From contig NZ_CP032621.1 in assembly GCF_003627155.1 (NCBI RefSeq), positions 1,116,001 to 1,180,000 on the forward strand: 64,000 nt of DNA, written 5' to 3'. This document shows positions 46,731 through 54,986 of the stretch, in pieces. The position numbers and the translations under genes were made by a program. Position 1 is the stretch's first letter. The number at the start of each line of letters is the position of its first letter. The notes under the pieces were generated by a model that was not told where the DNA came from, made no database searches, and saw nothing but the letters and a program-made list of their open reading frames with translations. Source of the stretch: Streptococcus gwangjuense. GTDB lineage: Bacteria; Bacillota; Bacilli; Lactobacillales; Streptococcaceae.

Positions 46731-47226
46731 GAAGATTCCTTTCTTTACATTCTAACAGAGGCGATGCTGCCAACTGACTGGGATTGGTCCCCGGCTGGTT
46801 CAAAGGAACAGGCAGACCTAGTTCTCTGTAATACTCTCTCCAAAAATCACTAATCTCCTGCTCCCCATCTCCAAATTTCATAGGTATGGTTGCAAAAATG
46901 GGGAGAATTTCTGCCATGTACTGGGAACAGTAAAAACCTTCTCCATCTGGATAGAAAGAAGCATTGTAGGGTGCTCCTAGATGTTTGCAAGCTTTTTCCT
47001 TCACAGACTGGATATCCATTTCTGGGTAAACATAGAGGTCGTACAAGTGATTGGACTCAAAGAATTCTGCTGGTTCTTGACAGACCACACCAAATTCTCC
47101 ACTAGCGTGGTAAATCATCCCATCCAAACAAATGGCAACATGGTTATAGTTGCCTGTGGAAGTCTGGATGGCCTGTCCCATATCTGACTCATCTCTCACA
47201 AAAATCAAATCGCCATTTTCTAACAT
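46714..47226 (-). CDS. Permuted papain-like (YiiX/NlpC-P60-like) hydrolase
   Basis: A 170-residue protein with the permuted order of catalytic residues: His first in NYNHVAICLDG, Cys later in GEGFYCSQYMAEI. The opening LENGDLIFVRD is typical of YiiX/YycO-type enzymes. No signal peptide is seen, so it may act in the cytoplasm on lipid or peptide amides. A TAGGAG site lies before the ATG. It overlaps the following DUF1803-like gene. Confidence 0.82.
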   Translation of the reverse strand: MLENGDLIFVRDESDMGQAIQTSTGNYNHVAICLDGMIYHASGEFGVVCQEPAEFFESNHLYDLYVYPEMDIQSVKEKACKHLGAPYNASFYPDGEGFYCSQYMAEILPIFATIPMKFGDGEQEISDFWREYYRELGLPVPLNQPGTNPSQLAASPLLECKERNLHDSDF

Positions 47227-47238
47227 ACTTCACTCCTA

Positions 47239-47268
47239 GAAAAAAAGGAGCCGAAACTCCTTTCGATA
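47239..47268 (-). terminator. Terminator of ppaC
   Basis: AAAGGAG-TTTCGG-CTCCTTT stem followed by a T-run on the minus strand. Confidence 0.8.
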
Positions 47269-47312
47269 TAAGGCAAACTAGCCTTTCCTAATTTGAATTA
47301 ATACTCAAAACC

Positions 47313-48248
47313 TTAAGCATTAAAGCTTTCAGTCAATTGAGGTACCACTTGTTTCTTACGTGAAACAGCACCAGCAAGGAAGGCATGATTGTTTTCAAGT
47401 TTGAAGTTGAAAGCTGCTTCAACCTTGTCCATGTTAGCACCAAGAGCCAAGATTTCTGAGTTTGAGTTGACAATATCTGTAATCATCAAAACAAAGTCAG
47501 AGTAGCCGTTTGCTGCGTTAGCAGCTTGCATTGCAGCTTCAATTTCTGCTTGGCGTTCCAATACTTCAGCGATGTCAACTGTGTTTACTTGAGCAACACG
47601 GACATTATTTCCGTTCAATTCAAAAGTTTTAGCATCGATGTCAATCAATTCGTCAGCAGATTTGCTAGCCAAGTTTGTACCAGCTTTCAACATAGCTAAA
47701 CCATATTCTTCCAAGTTGACACCAGCCAATTCAGCCAATTCAGGAGCAATGACTGTATCTGTTGGGTGTGTTGTTGGTGATTTCAAAAGAAGGGTATCTG
47801 AAATCAAACCTGAAAGCATCAAACCAGCAATCTCTTTAGGCACAGCTACACCATGTTCTTTGAACATACGGTAAACGATTGAAGACGCTGATCCAACTGG
47901 CTCCAAACGCATGTAAAGTGGGCTTGCAGTTTCAAAGTTAGCCACACGATGGTGGTCCACAACACCATAAACTTCTACTTCAGCGATATCTGATACAGAT
48001 TGTTGGAATTCATTGTGGTCAGTCAGGATAACTTGCTCTGCACCTTCTGCTTTAGCAGAAGTGATAACACGCGGTGCTTCCACACCAAAATAGTTCAAGA
48101 CAAAGGCTGTTTCTTCATTTGGAGTTCCAAGGGCAACAGCTTCCGTATCCAAACCATAAGCTTCTTTTGCAAGGTAGGCAAAGGCTACAGATGACCCGAT
48201 GGCATCTGAGTCTGGATTTTGGTGACCAAATACTAGAATCTTAGACAT
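47313..48248 (-). CDS. ppaC: Manganese-dependent inorganic pyrophosphatase
   Basis: A 311-residue family II (DHH) pyrophosphatase that removes PPi from biosynthesis. Metal-binding motifs [12 protein letters not shown] (8-19), [21 protein letters not shown] and the C-terminal [10 protein letters not shown] substrate motif are intact. Single gene with its own terminator. The family is the standard pyrophosphatase in streptococci. Confidence 0.97.
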   Translation of the reverse strand: MSKILVFGHQNPDSDAIGSSVAFAYLAKEAYGLDTEAVALGTPNEETAFVLNYFGVEAPRVITSAKAEGAEQVILTDHNEFQQSVSDIAEVEVYGVVDHHRVANFETASPLYMRLEPVGSASSIVYRMFKEHGVAVPKEIAGLMLSGLISDTLLLKSPTTHPTDTVIAPELAELAGVNLEEYGLAMLKAGTNLASKSADELIDIDAKTFELNGNNVRVAQVNTVDIAEVLERQAEIEAAMQAANAANGYSDFVLMITDIVNSNSEILALGANMDKVEAAFNFKLENNHAFLAGAVSRKKQVVPQLTESFNA

Positions 48249-48312
48249 GATTATACCTCATTTTGTTTATTCTCTTTATTGTAGCATTTTTTTCGCTTTT
48301 TGACAAAAGTAA

Positions 48313-48333
48313 GAGGAGTCAAAGGACTCCTCA
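48313..48333 (-). terminator. Terminator of the methyltransferase/GIY-YIG pair
   Basis: GAGGAGTC-CTTT-GACTCCTC, a perfect 8-base stem that includes the stop codon, followed by TTACTTTTG on the minus strand. Confidence 0.7.
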
Positions 48334-48618
48334 CGATTCTTCAAAATAACTGAGTAAATTTCTATCTTGATTTTCAGATAAAAATCTTTCCTTCTGTGGC
48401 CTCTTCTTACGCTTGAGAAGGGCTTCTGCCGACATGGCTTCTTCCTTACTGGCAAAACCTTGAGCATAGATGAGTTTGACTGGCAAGCGTGCTCGTGTAT
48501 ATTTGGCTCCCTTCCCACTATTGTGGACAGCGAGGCGTCTCCTTACATCAGTCGTATAGCCTGTATAGTAGGATCCATCACGGCACTCCAGCACATACAT
48601 ATAAGCCTTATGATCCAT
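48331..48618 (-). CDS. GIY-YIG endonuclease-like protein (UPF0213/YhbQ type)
   Basis: A 95-residue protein with [20 protein letters not shown], where the Y-V-L and Y-T-G signatures and the downstream Arg form the GIY-YIG nuclease site, and a KGAKYTR motif typical of UPF0213/YhbQ proteins, linked elsewhere to DNA repair. The ATG at 48618 is preceded by GAAGAG; a longer frame to 48723 would sit inside the methyltransferase. It overlaps that gene by 11 bases. Confidence 0.9.
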   Translation of the reverse strand: MDHKAYMYVLECRDGSYYTGYTTDVRRRLAVHNSGKGAKYTRARLPVKLIYAQGFASKEEAMSAEALLKRKKRPQKERFLSENQDRNLLSYFEES

Positions 48619-49357
48619 AATAAATCTCTTCGAGTTCCGGCGTATAAGAGCCATCATCATTGTGAACAATGAGAGGTGGTAAGACCTTAAAGCCGCTTGT
48701 TGAACCATCCTTGATGGCCTCAATCAAAAGCATATTGGCTTCCTTTTCTCTTTTTGGATAGACAAATTGCAGACGCTTAGGCGCTAGATTATGTCGTTGT
48801 AACGTATCCAAAATATCCAGAAGTCGATCAGGGCGATGAACCATGGCCAAACGCCCATTGGATTTGAGAATACTCTGAGCACTACGACAGATTTCCTGCA
48901 AATTAGTCGTGATTTCATGTCGCGCCAAGAGATAATGTTCACTCTCGTTCAGATTGGAATGAGGATCCACCTTGAAATAGGGCGGATTACACAAAATCAT
49001 ATCTACCTTACTTCCCTGAATGTAAGCAGGCATATTTTTCAAATCATCACAGATGACCTCCATCTGCTCTTCCAAACCATTCAAACGGACAGAGCGCTCA
49101 GCCATATCTGCCAAACGCTCCTGAATCTCAACAGCCAAAATCTGTGCCTGAGTCCGAGTGCTAGCAAATAGCCCAACTGCTCCATTTCCAGCGCAAAAAT
49201 CCACTATCAAGCCCTTTTTAGGAAAACGTGGAAAACGTGACAAGAGAACACTATCCACCGAATAGCTAAAGACCTCTCTATTTTGAATGATTTTGATATC
49301 TGTCGAAAAGAGCTGGTTAATGCGCTCCCCCGATTTTAATAATTGTTCTTCTTCCAT
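48608..49357 (-). CDS. tRNA1(Val) N6-adenine methyltransferase-like (TrmN6/YabB)
   Basis: A 249-residue class I SAM methyltransferase. The SAM loop is [14 protein letters not shown] and the catalytic motif is LCNPPYF, the N6-adenine/N5-glutamine signature. The length and N-terminal [15 protein letters not shown] resemble TrmN6, which methylates A37 of tRNA-Val in E. coli. It is coupled to the GIY-YIG gene, a pairing I recall from other Firmicutes. Confidence 0.87.
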   Translation of the reverse strand: MEEEQLLKSGERINQLFSTDIKIIQNREVFSYSVDSVLLSRFPRFPKKGLIVDFCAGNGAVGLFASTRTQAQILAVEIQERLADMAERSVRLNGLEEQMEVICDDLKNMPAYIQGSKVDMILCNPPYFKVDPHSNLNESEHYLLARHEITTNLQEICRSAQSILKSNGRLAMVHRPDRLLDILDTLQRHNLAPKRLQFVYPKREKEANMLLIEAIKDGSTSGFKVLPPLIVHNDDGSYTPELEEIYYGS

Positions 49358-49409
49358 GGTCCTATTATAGCAAATTCATATTAACATTACAAAAGATAGA
49401 GGTTTCTAA

Positions 49410-49772
49410 CTAGTGCTTCTGATTCTTCAAATGTTGGAGAGCTTCCTTGGTCCAAATTGGCATCATTCGTTTGAGAGGCGCGAAGCCGTAGTTAAAACGG
49501 TCGCTTGAAAAGCGTCTCCGTCTCGGAAACTGGTGCTTTTCTTCCTCCAAAGTGCGGATAGAAAGACTAGCTTTCCCTGTAAATTCATCTAAATCCACTA
49601 CCTGAACCTGAACCTCTTCATCGACTTTCAAAGCTTCTTGGATATTTTCAATAAAGCCTGTCCGAATCTCTGAAATGTGAATCAGCCCCGTATCACCCGT
49701 TTCTAGCTCAACAAAGGCACCGTAGGGCTGAATCCCTGTAATACGGCCCTTTAGCTTATCACCGATTTTCAT
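49410..49772 (-). CDS. cvfD: S1 RNA-binding domain protein (CvfD/GSP13 type)
   Basis: A 120-residue protein with an S1 domain (1-75: GDKLKGRITGIQPYGAFVEL and GLIHISEI) and an Arg-rich C-terminal tail (FPRRRRFSSDRF). It is similar to pneumococcal CvfD and B. subtilis GSP13, which bind RNA or ribosomes and act post-transcriptionally. Start at the ATG at 49772 is set by GAGG 7 bases upstream, overlapping none of the catalytic part of the previous gene. It overlaps or abuts the HAD-cyclophilin gene end (49774). Confidence 0.88.
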   Translation of the reverse strand: MKIGDKLKGRITGIQPYGAFVELETGDTGLIHISEIRTGFIENIQEALKVDEEVQVQVVDLDEFTGKASLSIRTLEEEKHQFPRRRRFSSDRFNYGFAPLKRMMPIWTKEALQHLKNQKH

Positions 49773-49773
49773 C

Positions 49774-51174
49774 TTAGTCCTCGATTTCAATTGTTTCAAT
49801 CACGATATCTTCAACTGGCTTGTCCATAGCCCCTGTCTCAACAGAAGCAATGGCATCCAAGACAGCGTAAGAAGCTTCATCAGCTAGCTGACCAAATACA
49901 GTGTGACGTCGGTCTAGATGAGGAGTTCCACCTTGGTTGGCATAGATTTCCGCAATCGGTTCTGGCCAACCACCACGAGCAATTTCTTTCTTAGAATAAG
50001 GCAAATGTTGATTTTGCACGATAAAGAACTGGCTGCCGTTGGTATTTGGACCAGCATTGGCCATAGAAAGGGCACCACGGACGTTATAAAGTTCTTCTGA
50101 GAACTCATCCTCAAAAGATTCGCCATAGATGGACTCGCCACCCATACCAGTTCCAGTTGGGTCTCCGCCTTGGATCATAAAGTCCTTGATAATACGGTGG
50201 AAAATGACACCATCATAGTAGCCATCTTTTGAAAGTGCAACAAAGTTAGCCACTGTTTTAGGAGCATGTTCAGGGAAGAGCTTAATACGCAAGTTTCCGT
50301 GATTGGTCTTAATAGTCGCGATAGGACCTTCTACTGTTTCAATGTCTACTTGTGGGAAATTCAATTCTTTTTCTACCATACCAAATCCTTCTAAGGCATC
50401 AAAAATGCCATCTTCTTCTAATGTTTTTGTAATATAATCTGCTTTTTCTTTGATGTTATCATGAGAAATTCCCATGGCAACGCTGATCCCAGCATAATCA
50501 AAGAGTTCCAAGTCATTCAGTCCATCTCCAAAGACCATGACATTCTCTGGTTTCAAGCCAAGGTGTTCCACAACCTTTTCCACACCTGTCGCTTTGGAGC
50601 CTGAAATCGGCACGATATCAGACGAATGTTGATGCCAACGAACCATGCGAAGTTTAGCAGAGAGACTGTCAGGCAAGTGCAAGTCATCACCTTTATCTTC
50701 AAAAGTCCACATCTGATAGATATCTTCTTTTTCATGGAAATTAGGATCTACATCCAAATCAGGGTAAATTGGATTGATCGCTTCACTAATCATATCGGTG
50801 CGAGTCGACAACTTGGCATCATGACTCCCAACCAAGCCATACTCAATTCCCTCTTGCTTGGCCCAAGAGATATACTCCTCAACATCTGACTTCTCGATCT
50901 GATGTTGGTAAATAACCTGACCTTTTTTATCTTCGATGTAGGCCCCATTTAAGGTTACAAAAAAGTCAGGATTGAGTTCACGAATCTCTGGCACAACACC
51001 AAAAATCCCTCGTCCAGAAGCAATACCTGTCAAGATTCCTTTCTCACGTAATTGCTTAAAAACAGTTGGGATTGAAGCTGGAATAAAACCTGTCTTGGAA
51101 TTTCTCAATGTATCATCAATATCAAAAAAGACAATCTTGATTTTCTTTGCCTTGTATCTTAATTTGGCATCCAT
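49774..51174 (-). CDS. HAD (Cof-type) phosphatase fused to a cyclophilin peptidyl-prolyl isomerase
   Basis: A 466-residue two-domain cytoplasmic protein. Residues about 10-265 are a Cof-type HAD phosphatase: DIDDTLRNSKTG (motif I) and FGDGLNDLELF (motif IV). Residues about 280-466 are a PpiB-type cyclophilin: DFMIQGGDPTGTGMGG, NTNGSQFFIVQN and HTVFGQL. The join is in frame and free of stops, so it is a genuine fusion known from streptococci. Likely phosphatase plus protein folding, but the link between them is unclear. Confidence 0.93.
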   Translation of the reverse strand: MDAKLRYKAKKIKIVFFDIDDTLRNSKTGFIPASIPTVFKQLREKGILTGIASGRGIFGVVPEIRELNPDFFVTLNGAYIEDKKGQVIYQHQIEKSDVEEYISWAKQEGIEYGLVGSHDAKLSTRTDMISEAINPIYPDLDVDPNFHEKEDIYQMWTFEDKGDDLHLPDSLSAKLRMVRWHQHSSDIVPISGSKATGVEKVVEHLGLKPENVMVFGDGLNDLELFDYAGISVAMGISHDNIKEKADYITKTLEEDGIFDALEGFGMVEKELNFPQVDIETVEGPIATIKTNHGNLRIKLFPEHAPKTVANFVALSKDGYYDGVIFHRIIKDFMIQGGDPTGTGMGGESIYGESFEDEFSEELYNVRGALSMANAGPNTNGSQFFIVQNQHLPYSKKEIARGGWPEPIAEIYANQGGTPHLDRRHTVFGQLADEASYAVLDAIASVETGAMDKPVEDIVIETIEIED

Positions 51175-51253
51175 CTCACTACCTCTTTCAATCTAACTCT
51201 TTCCATTATACCATAAAGTAGCTAAATCCCCTATTTTCAAAAAGTTTCCCGTT

Positions 51254-51757
51254 TTATTGTAAGTCCTTGGATAAGTATAAAACTAAATCATCATCATTTT
51301 GACAACTTGCACCCATTTCTAGCGGTTTATTTCTATACCAGACACCTGTTCCATCTGGAATATAGCCTCGTTTGATATACAATCTCTGGGCAGGACCATA
51401 CCCCAAGTGCAAACCTACACCAAGAGTGACCTTACTCGAAACAACCTTGACTCGTTTTTCTGCTTCTTCTAGCAGTTGATTCCCAATCCCTTGATTTCGA
51501 AAAGGCTCAAACACATTAAAATCTGATAATTCTGGATAGACTTCTGCAAAAGGACCATGTTTAGCTAAGGGCAAAATAGTAACGTAGCCCGCTACAGCAC
51601 CATCAATCTCTGCAACTAAGATTTCTATGTCGCCACTTGCTTGCTCCCAAAAATAGCTTGCTAAGATTTCTTCTCTAGCAGGCCAACCTTGATTCATAAA
51701 TCCATGAGATAAGGATTCAATATCAGACTTAATCATATTTCTAATCGTACAATTCAT
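51254..51757 (-). CDS. GNAT acetyltransferase
   Basis: A 167-residue GNAT protein: MNCTIRNMIKSDIESLSHGF at the start, FRNQGIGNQLLEEAEKRV (about 92-109) as acetyl-CoA site and RLYIKRGYIPDG near the end, followed by a GVWYRN motif. I choose the ATG at 51757, preceded by AAAGGTGG; the alternative ATG at 51793 lies inside a TGTTATAAT promoter element. Confidence 0.85.
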   Translation of the reverse strand: MNCTIRNMIKSDIESLSHGFMNQGWPAREEILASYFWEQASGDIEILVAEIDGAVAGYVTILPLAKHGPFAEVYPELSDFNVFEPFRNQGIGNQLLEEAEKRVKVVSSKVTLGVGLHLGYGPAQRLYIKRGYIPDGTGVWYRNKPLEMGASCQNDDDLVLYLSKDLQ

Positions 51758-51791
51758 CTTTGACTTACCCACCTTTACTCTTTCTATTGCC

Positions 51792-51800
51792 ATTATAACA
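51792..51800 (-). promoter_or_regulatory. Promoter of the 51254 acetyltransferase (extended -10)
   Basis: TGTTATAAT on the minus strand, 35 bases before the chosen ATG. It settles the start, since the longer frame would begin within the -10 box. Confidence 0.6.
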
Positions 51801-51819
51801 CGCCAAGGTCAAAAAAAAC

Positions 51820-51928
51820 TATCTCGTGAAAAAAAGACCCACCCAGGTCTGAAAAAGAGGTCCACCCGGACCCAAACTCGCTCTCTCATTTCAAGGGTCG
51901 TGAAAAAGAGGTCCACTGGACCTCTTTT
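51820..51928 (-). terminator. Tandem terminators after rpsR
   Basis: On the minus strand three hairpins follow rpsR: AGAGGTCCAGTGGACCTCTTTTT, GGTCCGGGTGGACCTCTTTTT and AGACCTGGGTGGGTCTTTTTTT. The first two are joined by a CCCTTGAAATGAGAGAGCGAG linker that resembles the linker downstream of nadE. Confidence 0.85.
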
Positions 51929-51929
51929 T

Positions 51930-52169
51930 TTAATCTTCGTTTACGAAAGGCATCAAAGCCATTACGCGAGCGCGTTTGATAGCTGTTGTTACTTTACGTT
52001 GGTTTTTAGCTGAAGTTCCTGTTACACGACGAGGAAGGATTTTCCCACGTTCTGAAACGAAACGGCTAAGAAGCTCAGTATCTTTGTAATCAACATATTC
52101 AATTTTGTTTGCTGCGATGTAATCAACTTTTTTACGGCGTTTGAATCCGCCACGACGTTGTTGAGCCAT
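51930..52169 (-). CDS. rpsR: 30S ribosomal protein S18
   Basis: A 79-residue basic protein with the S18 core [20 protein letters not shown] and [20 protein letters not shown], and an N-terminal [13 protein letters not shown] stretch. It has the usual order after rpsF and ssb, with a good GGAG site. No zinc Cys is seen, so it is the Cys-free form. Confidence 0.98.
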   Translation of the reverse strand: MAQQRRGGFKRRKKVDYIAANKIEYVDYKDTELLSRFVSERGKILPRRVTGTSAKNQRKVTTAIKRARVMALMPFVNED

Positions 52170-52200
52170 GTTTTTTCTCCTTTATAATTTTAGTTGTCCA

Positions 52201-52671
52201 TTAGAATGGTAAATCATCATCTGAAATATCCAATGGATTTGTTGCTCCAAATGGATTTTCATCACGTGAAAAGTCTGGTACTGAATTTGTAGGTGCTGAA
52301 TAGTTTGCAGTCGGTGCAGAATAAGCTCCACCTGTGTGACCCTCACGCACACTACGGCTTTCCAACATTTGGAAATTCTCAGCCACGACCTCTGTCACGT
52401 AGACACGTTGTCCTTGCTGGTTATCGTAACTACGAGTCTGGATACGACCTGTCACCCCGATAAGTGAGCCTTTTTTAGCCCAATTAGCAAGGTTCTCAGC
52501 CTGTTGGCGCCACATAACGACATTGATAAAATCAGTCTCACGTTCGCCATTTTGACTCTTAAATGTACGGTTTACTGCAAGAGTAAAAGTCGCAACTGCT
52601 ACATTTGATGGGGTATAACGCAACTCAGCGTCACGTGTCATACGCCCTACAAGTACAACATTGTTAATCAT
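52201..52671 (-). CDS. ssb: Single-stranded DNA-binding protein
   Basis: A 156-residue SSB: OB fold at 1-105 ([34 protein letters not shown]), a Gly/Ser/Ala/Pro-rich linker, and the acidic partner-binding tip ISDDDLPF at the C-terminus. It is the essential chromosomal paralogue, as shown by its location between rpsF and rpsR. Confidence 0.97.
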   Translation of the reverse strand: MINNVVLVGRMTRDAELRYTPSNVAVATFTLAVNRTFKSQNGERETDFINVVMWRQQAENLANWAKKGSLIGVTGRIQTRSYDNQQGQRVYVTEVVAENFQMLESRSVREGHTGGAYSAPTANYSAPTNSVPDFSRDENPFGATNPLDISDDDLPF

Positions 52672-52682
52672 AGTTTACCTTC

Positions 52683-52973
52683 TTACGCGTCAGTTTTGAC
52701 GATCATGTGACGAAGAATGTCAGCGTTGATTTTTGAAAGACGGTCAAACTCTTTAAGAGCTGCATCGTCGTTTGCTTCAACGTTAACGATGTGGTAAAGT
52801 CCTTCACGGAAATCTTTGATTTCGTATGCAAGACGGCGTTTTTCCCAAGATTTTGATTCAACAACAGTTGCACCGTTGTCAGTCAAAATAGAGTCAAAAC
52901 GTGCTACCAAAGCGTTTTTAGCTTCTTCTTCAATGTTTGGACGAATGATATAAAGAATTTCGTATTTAGCCAT
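52683..52973 (-). CDS. rpsF: 30S ribosomal protein S6
   Basis: A 96-residue protein with [20 protein letters not shown] and [19 protein letters not shown], matching S6. It is the first gene of rpsF-ssb-rpsR, with AGGAGG before the ATG. Its leader contains folded structure that may regulate the operon. Confidence 0.98.
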   Translation of the reverse strand: MAKYEILYIIRPNIEEEAKNALVARFDSILTDNGATVVESKSWEKRRLAYEIKDFREGLYHIVNVEANDDAALKEFDRLSKINADILRHMIVKTDA

Positions 52974-53040
52974 TGATATGTTCCTCCTTTTGGTCTAATG
53001 ACCCCAAGACTTTGCAAGGGGTAAGTGAGGTTCGCTCACA
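52974..53040 (-). promoter_or_regulatory. Structured leader of the rpsF operon
   Basis: The roughly 70-base leader can form GTGAG-CGAAC-CTCAC, ACCCC ... GGGGT and GGTC-ATTA-GACC hairpins. An S6:S18-binding leader element is known in many bacteria at this site. I see compatible structure but could not verify the conserved motif. Confidence 0.4.
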
Positions 53041-53047
53041 ATAAACT

Positions 53048-53076
53048 ATTATACTAGAAAACATTTTTTTACGCAA
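53048..53076 (-). promoter_or_regulatory. Promoter of the rpsF-ssb-rpsR operon
   Basis: On the minus strand TTGCGT (53071-53076), a 17-base spacer and TATAAT (53048-53053), with the TG-less standard layout. Confidence 0.75.
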
Positions 53077-53096
53077 GTAAAAACACCGAAATATAA

Positions 53097-53123
53097 AAAG
53101 AAGATGACGAATCATCTTCTCAA
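53097..53123 (-). terminator. Terminator near the DJ-1 gene
   Basis: GAGAAGATGATTCGTCATCTTCTTTTT: a 9-base stem with a T-run on the minus strand, about 70 bases after the DJ-1 stop. Confidence 0.7.
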
Positions 53124-53193
53124 AAATACAACTCTATAGCTAGAGATATAATATTTTTAACATTTACCACTCTCTAGAAATTATGGATCCGTT

Positions 53194-53748
53194 TTACTGA
53201 TTTTTACCAAATACATCTCGATAAAGCATTCCTGTTCGTAGACTCTCTGCATCTCCTCCTAATTGCTCTACCAGCTCGTAGGCAAAGGCAAGGGCTGTTG
53301 AAGGGCCTCGACTGGTTGTCAATTGACCATCTACCACTACTGTTTCCTTGACGTAGTGACCATCAAGAATTTGCTCTTGAACGCCGTCATAACAAGTGTA
53401 CTGCTTGTTTTTCAATAGCCCTGCTTGATTGAGGGCAATTGGTGCCGCACAAATGGCTGCTAGTTTCTTCCCTTCTTGCTCGAAACTTTGCAACTCTTGA
53501 ATCAAGGCCTGATTATCGCGCAAATGTGCAGAACCAGGCATCCCACCAGGAAGGACAATCATATCATAGTCTGATAAATTACCATCAAAGACACGATCTG
53601 CTCTTACTTGGATAGCATGCGAACCCGTCACTTGCTCTTCAAAACCAACCATATCACAAGTGATATTAGCACGACGTAAGACATCTACAACTGTCAAAGC
53701 TTCAATTTCTTCAAAGCCCTGAGCCAATATAACTGCTACTTTAACCAT
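53194..53748 (-). CDS. DJ-1/PfpI family protein
   Basis: A 184-residue class I glutamine amidotransferase-like protein. The nucleophile elbow KLAAICAAPIALNQAGLL carries the conserved Cys near 105, and GFEEIEALTVVDVLRRA contains the conserved Glu of the DJ-1 family. Members are chaperones, glyoxalases or deglycases; earlier annotations call it a thiazole kinase-like (ThiJ) protein. It follows rodA by about 10 bases. Confidence 0.9.
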   Translation of the reverse strand: MVKVAVILAQGFEEIEALTVVDVLRRANITCDMVGFEEQVTGSHAIQVRADRVFDGNLSDYDMIVLPGGMPGSAHLRDNQALIQELQSFEQEGKKLAAICAAPIALNQAGLLKNKQYTCYDGVQEQILDGHYVKETVVVDGQLTTSRGPSTALAFAYELVEQLGGDAESLRTGMLYRDVFGKNQ

Positions 53749-53758
53749 GATTTTCTCC

Positions 53759-54982
53759 TTATTTGATTCGTTTTAATACAACTTTTTTCCGTTTGAATGG
53801 AACTTTTCCGCTCTCTTCTTCAGCTAGATTGGTCTGGTAACTCATCGATAAAAGCAAGCCAATACCAATCAAGTTACTGATGATAGCCGATCCACCTTGA
53901 GAAATGAAAGGCAAAGGAATCCCAGTCAAGGGAAGCAAGCCAGTAACAGCACCGATATTCTCAAAGATATGGAAGAGCAACATCATAATCAAACCTGTGG
54001 AAATATAGGTGTAGAACTGGTTATTTGATTTAAGAGTAATCTTCAACATACGGTAAATCAGCATGAGATAAAGAGCAATAACAAGAACAGAGCCAATAAA
54101 GCCAAAATCTTCTGCAATGACCGTGAAAATCATATCCGACTCTCGAACTGGAATAAGCAGATTAGAAGCATTAAACCCTTGACCAAATAAGCCACCACTC
54201 CCAATCGCGATTTGCCCTTGAGCCTGCTGGTAAGTGGTTGTTTGGGCAAAGTCAAATGGATTAAGCCAAGCCAAAATACGGTTGATTTGATAGGTCGGCA
54301 TTCCCAGTTGATGAAGAAAAGCACGACCGTCCTTACTGATAAAGATGGCTAGAAAACCAGCAATTCCTGTTACAGCAGTCACAAATACTGGAATAATAAT
54401 TTTCCAAGAAACTCCTGATAATAAAACGATTCCTGAGAAAATAGCCACAAAAACCAAGGCAGTCCCCAAGTCACTTTGAAGTGCCAAAAGAACTAGGACT
54501 GGAATGGTAAAGAGAATCATCCAGAAAATCAACAAGAAGTCCAGCGGAACTGTACGTCTCCATTCCTTATGCTTCTTTGTAAATTGGACAATGACACGGG
54601 CCAGCATGAGGATGTATGATATCTTCATAAATTCTGACGGCTGGAACAAGGTAACACCATTTACCGATACCCAGTTTTTAGCACCCGTTGATGCAACTAA
54701 ACTTGGATTATAAAAGACAATCGGCAAAACCATAAGTCCCAAGCCTAAAATATACAGAAAGGGGGTCACCTTCCAAAGAAATTCAGTATTGAAGAGCATG
54801 ACCACAAAACCAATCACAAGCCCCAGGACAATCCATGCGACCTGCTGCCCTAAAATAGGTAGAATATTGTTTGGATAATCATGACTAACGGCTATATAAA
54901 TAGCCACCACACCGATAACCAGTAGGAAAAATACTGGCAGGAGCAAACTATAATCGACTCTAGAGTCGAAAGAACGTTTCAT
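53759..54982 (-). CDS. rodA: SEDS peptidoglycan glycosyltransferase RodA
   Basis: A 407-residue polytopic membrane protein of the SEDS family that polymerises lipid II for elongation. It has about ten helices, with KNWVSVNGVTLFQPSEFMKI, LALQSDLGTALVF containing the catalytic Asp, and GIPLPFISQGGSAII. I start at the ATG at 54982 (MKRSFDSRVDYSL), preceded by AAAGGTG; a longer frame overlaps dinG. The context and motif set fit RodA rather than FtsW. Confidence 0.93.
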   Translation of the reverse strand: MKRSFDSRVDYSLLLPVFFLLVIGVVAIYIAVSHDYPNNILPILGQQVAWIVLGLVIGFVVMLFNTEFLWKVTPFLYILGLGLMVLPIVFYNPSLVASTGAKNWVSVNGVTLFQPSEFMKISYILMLARVIVQFTKKHKEWRRTVPLDFLLIFWMILFTIPVLVLLALQSDLGTALVFVAIFSGIVLLSGVSWKIIIPVFVTAVTGIAGFLAIFISKDGRAFLHQLGMPTYQINRILAWLNPFDFAQTTTYQQAQGQIAIGSGGLFGQGFNASNLLIPVRESDMIFTVIAEDFGFIGSVLVIALYLMLIYRMLKITLKSNNQFYTYISTGLIMMLLFHIFENIGAVTGLLPLTGIPLPFISQGGSAIISNLIGIGLLLSMSYQTNLAEEESGKVPFKRKKVVLKRIK

Positions 54983-54986
54983 ATAT

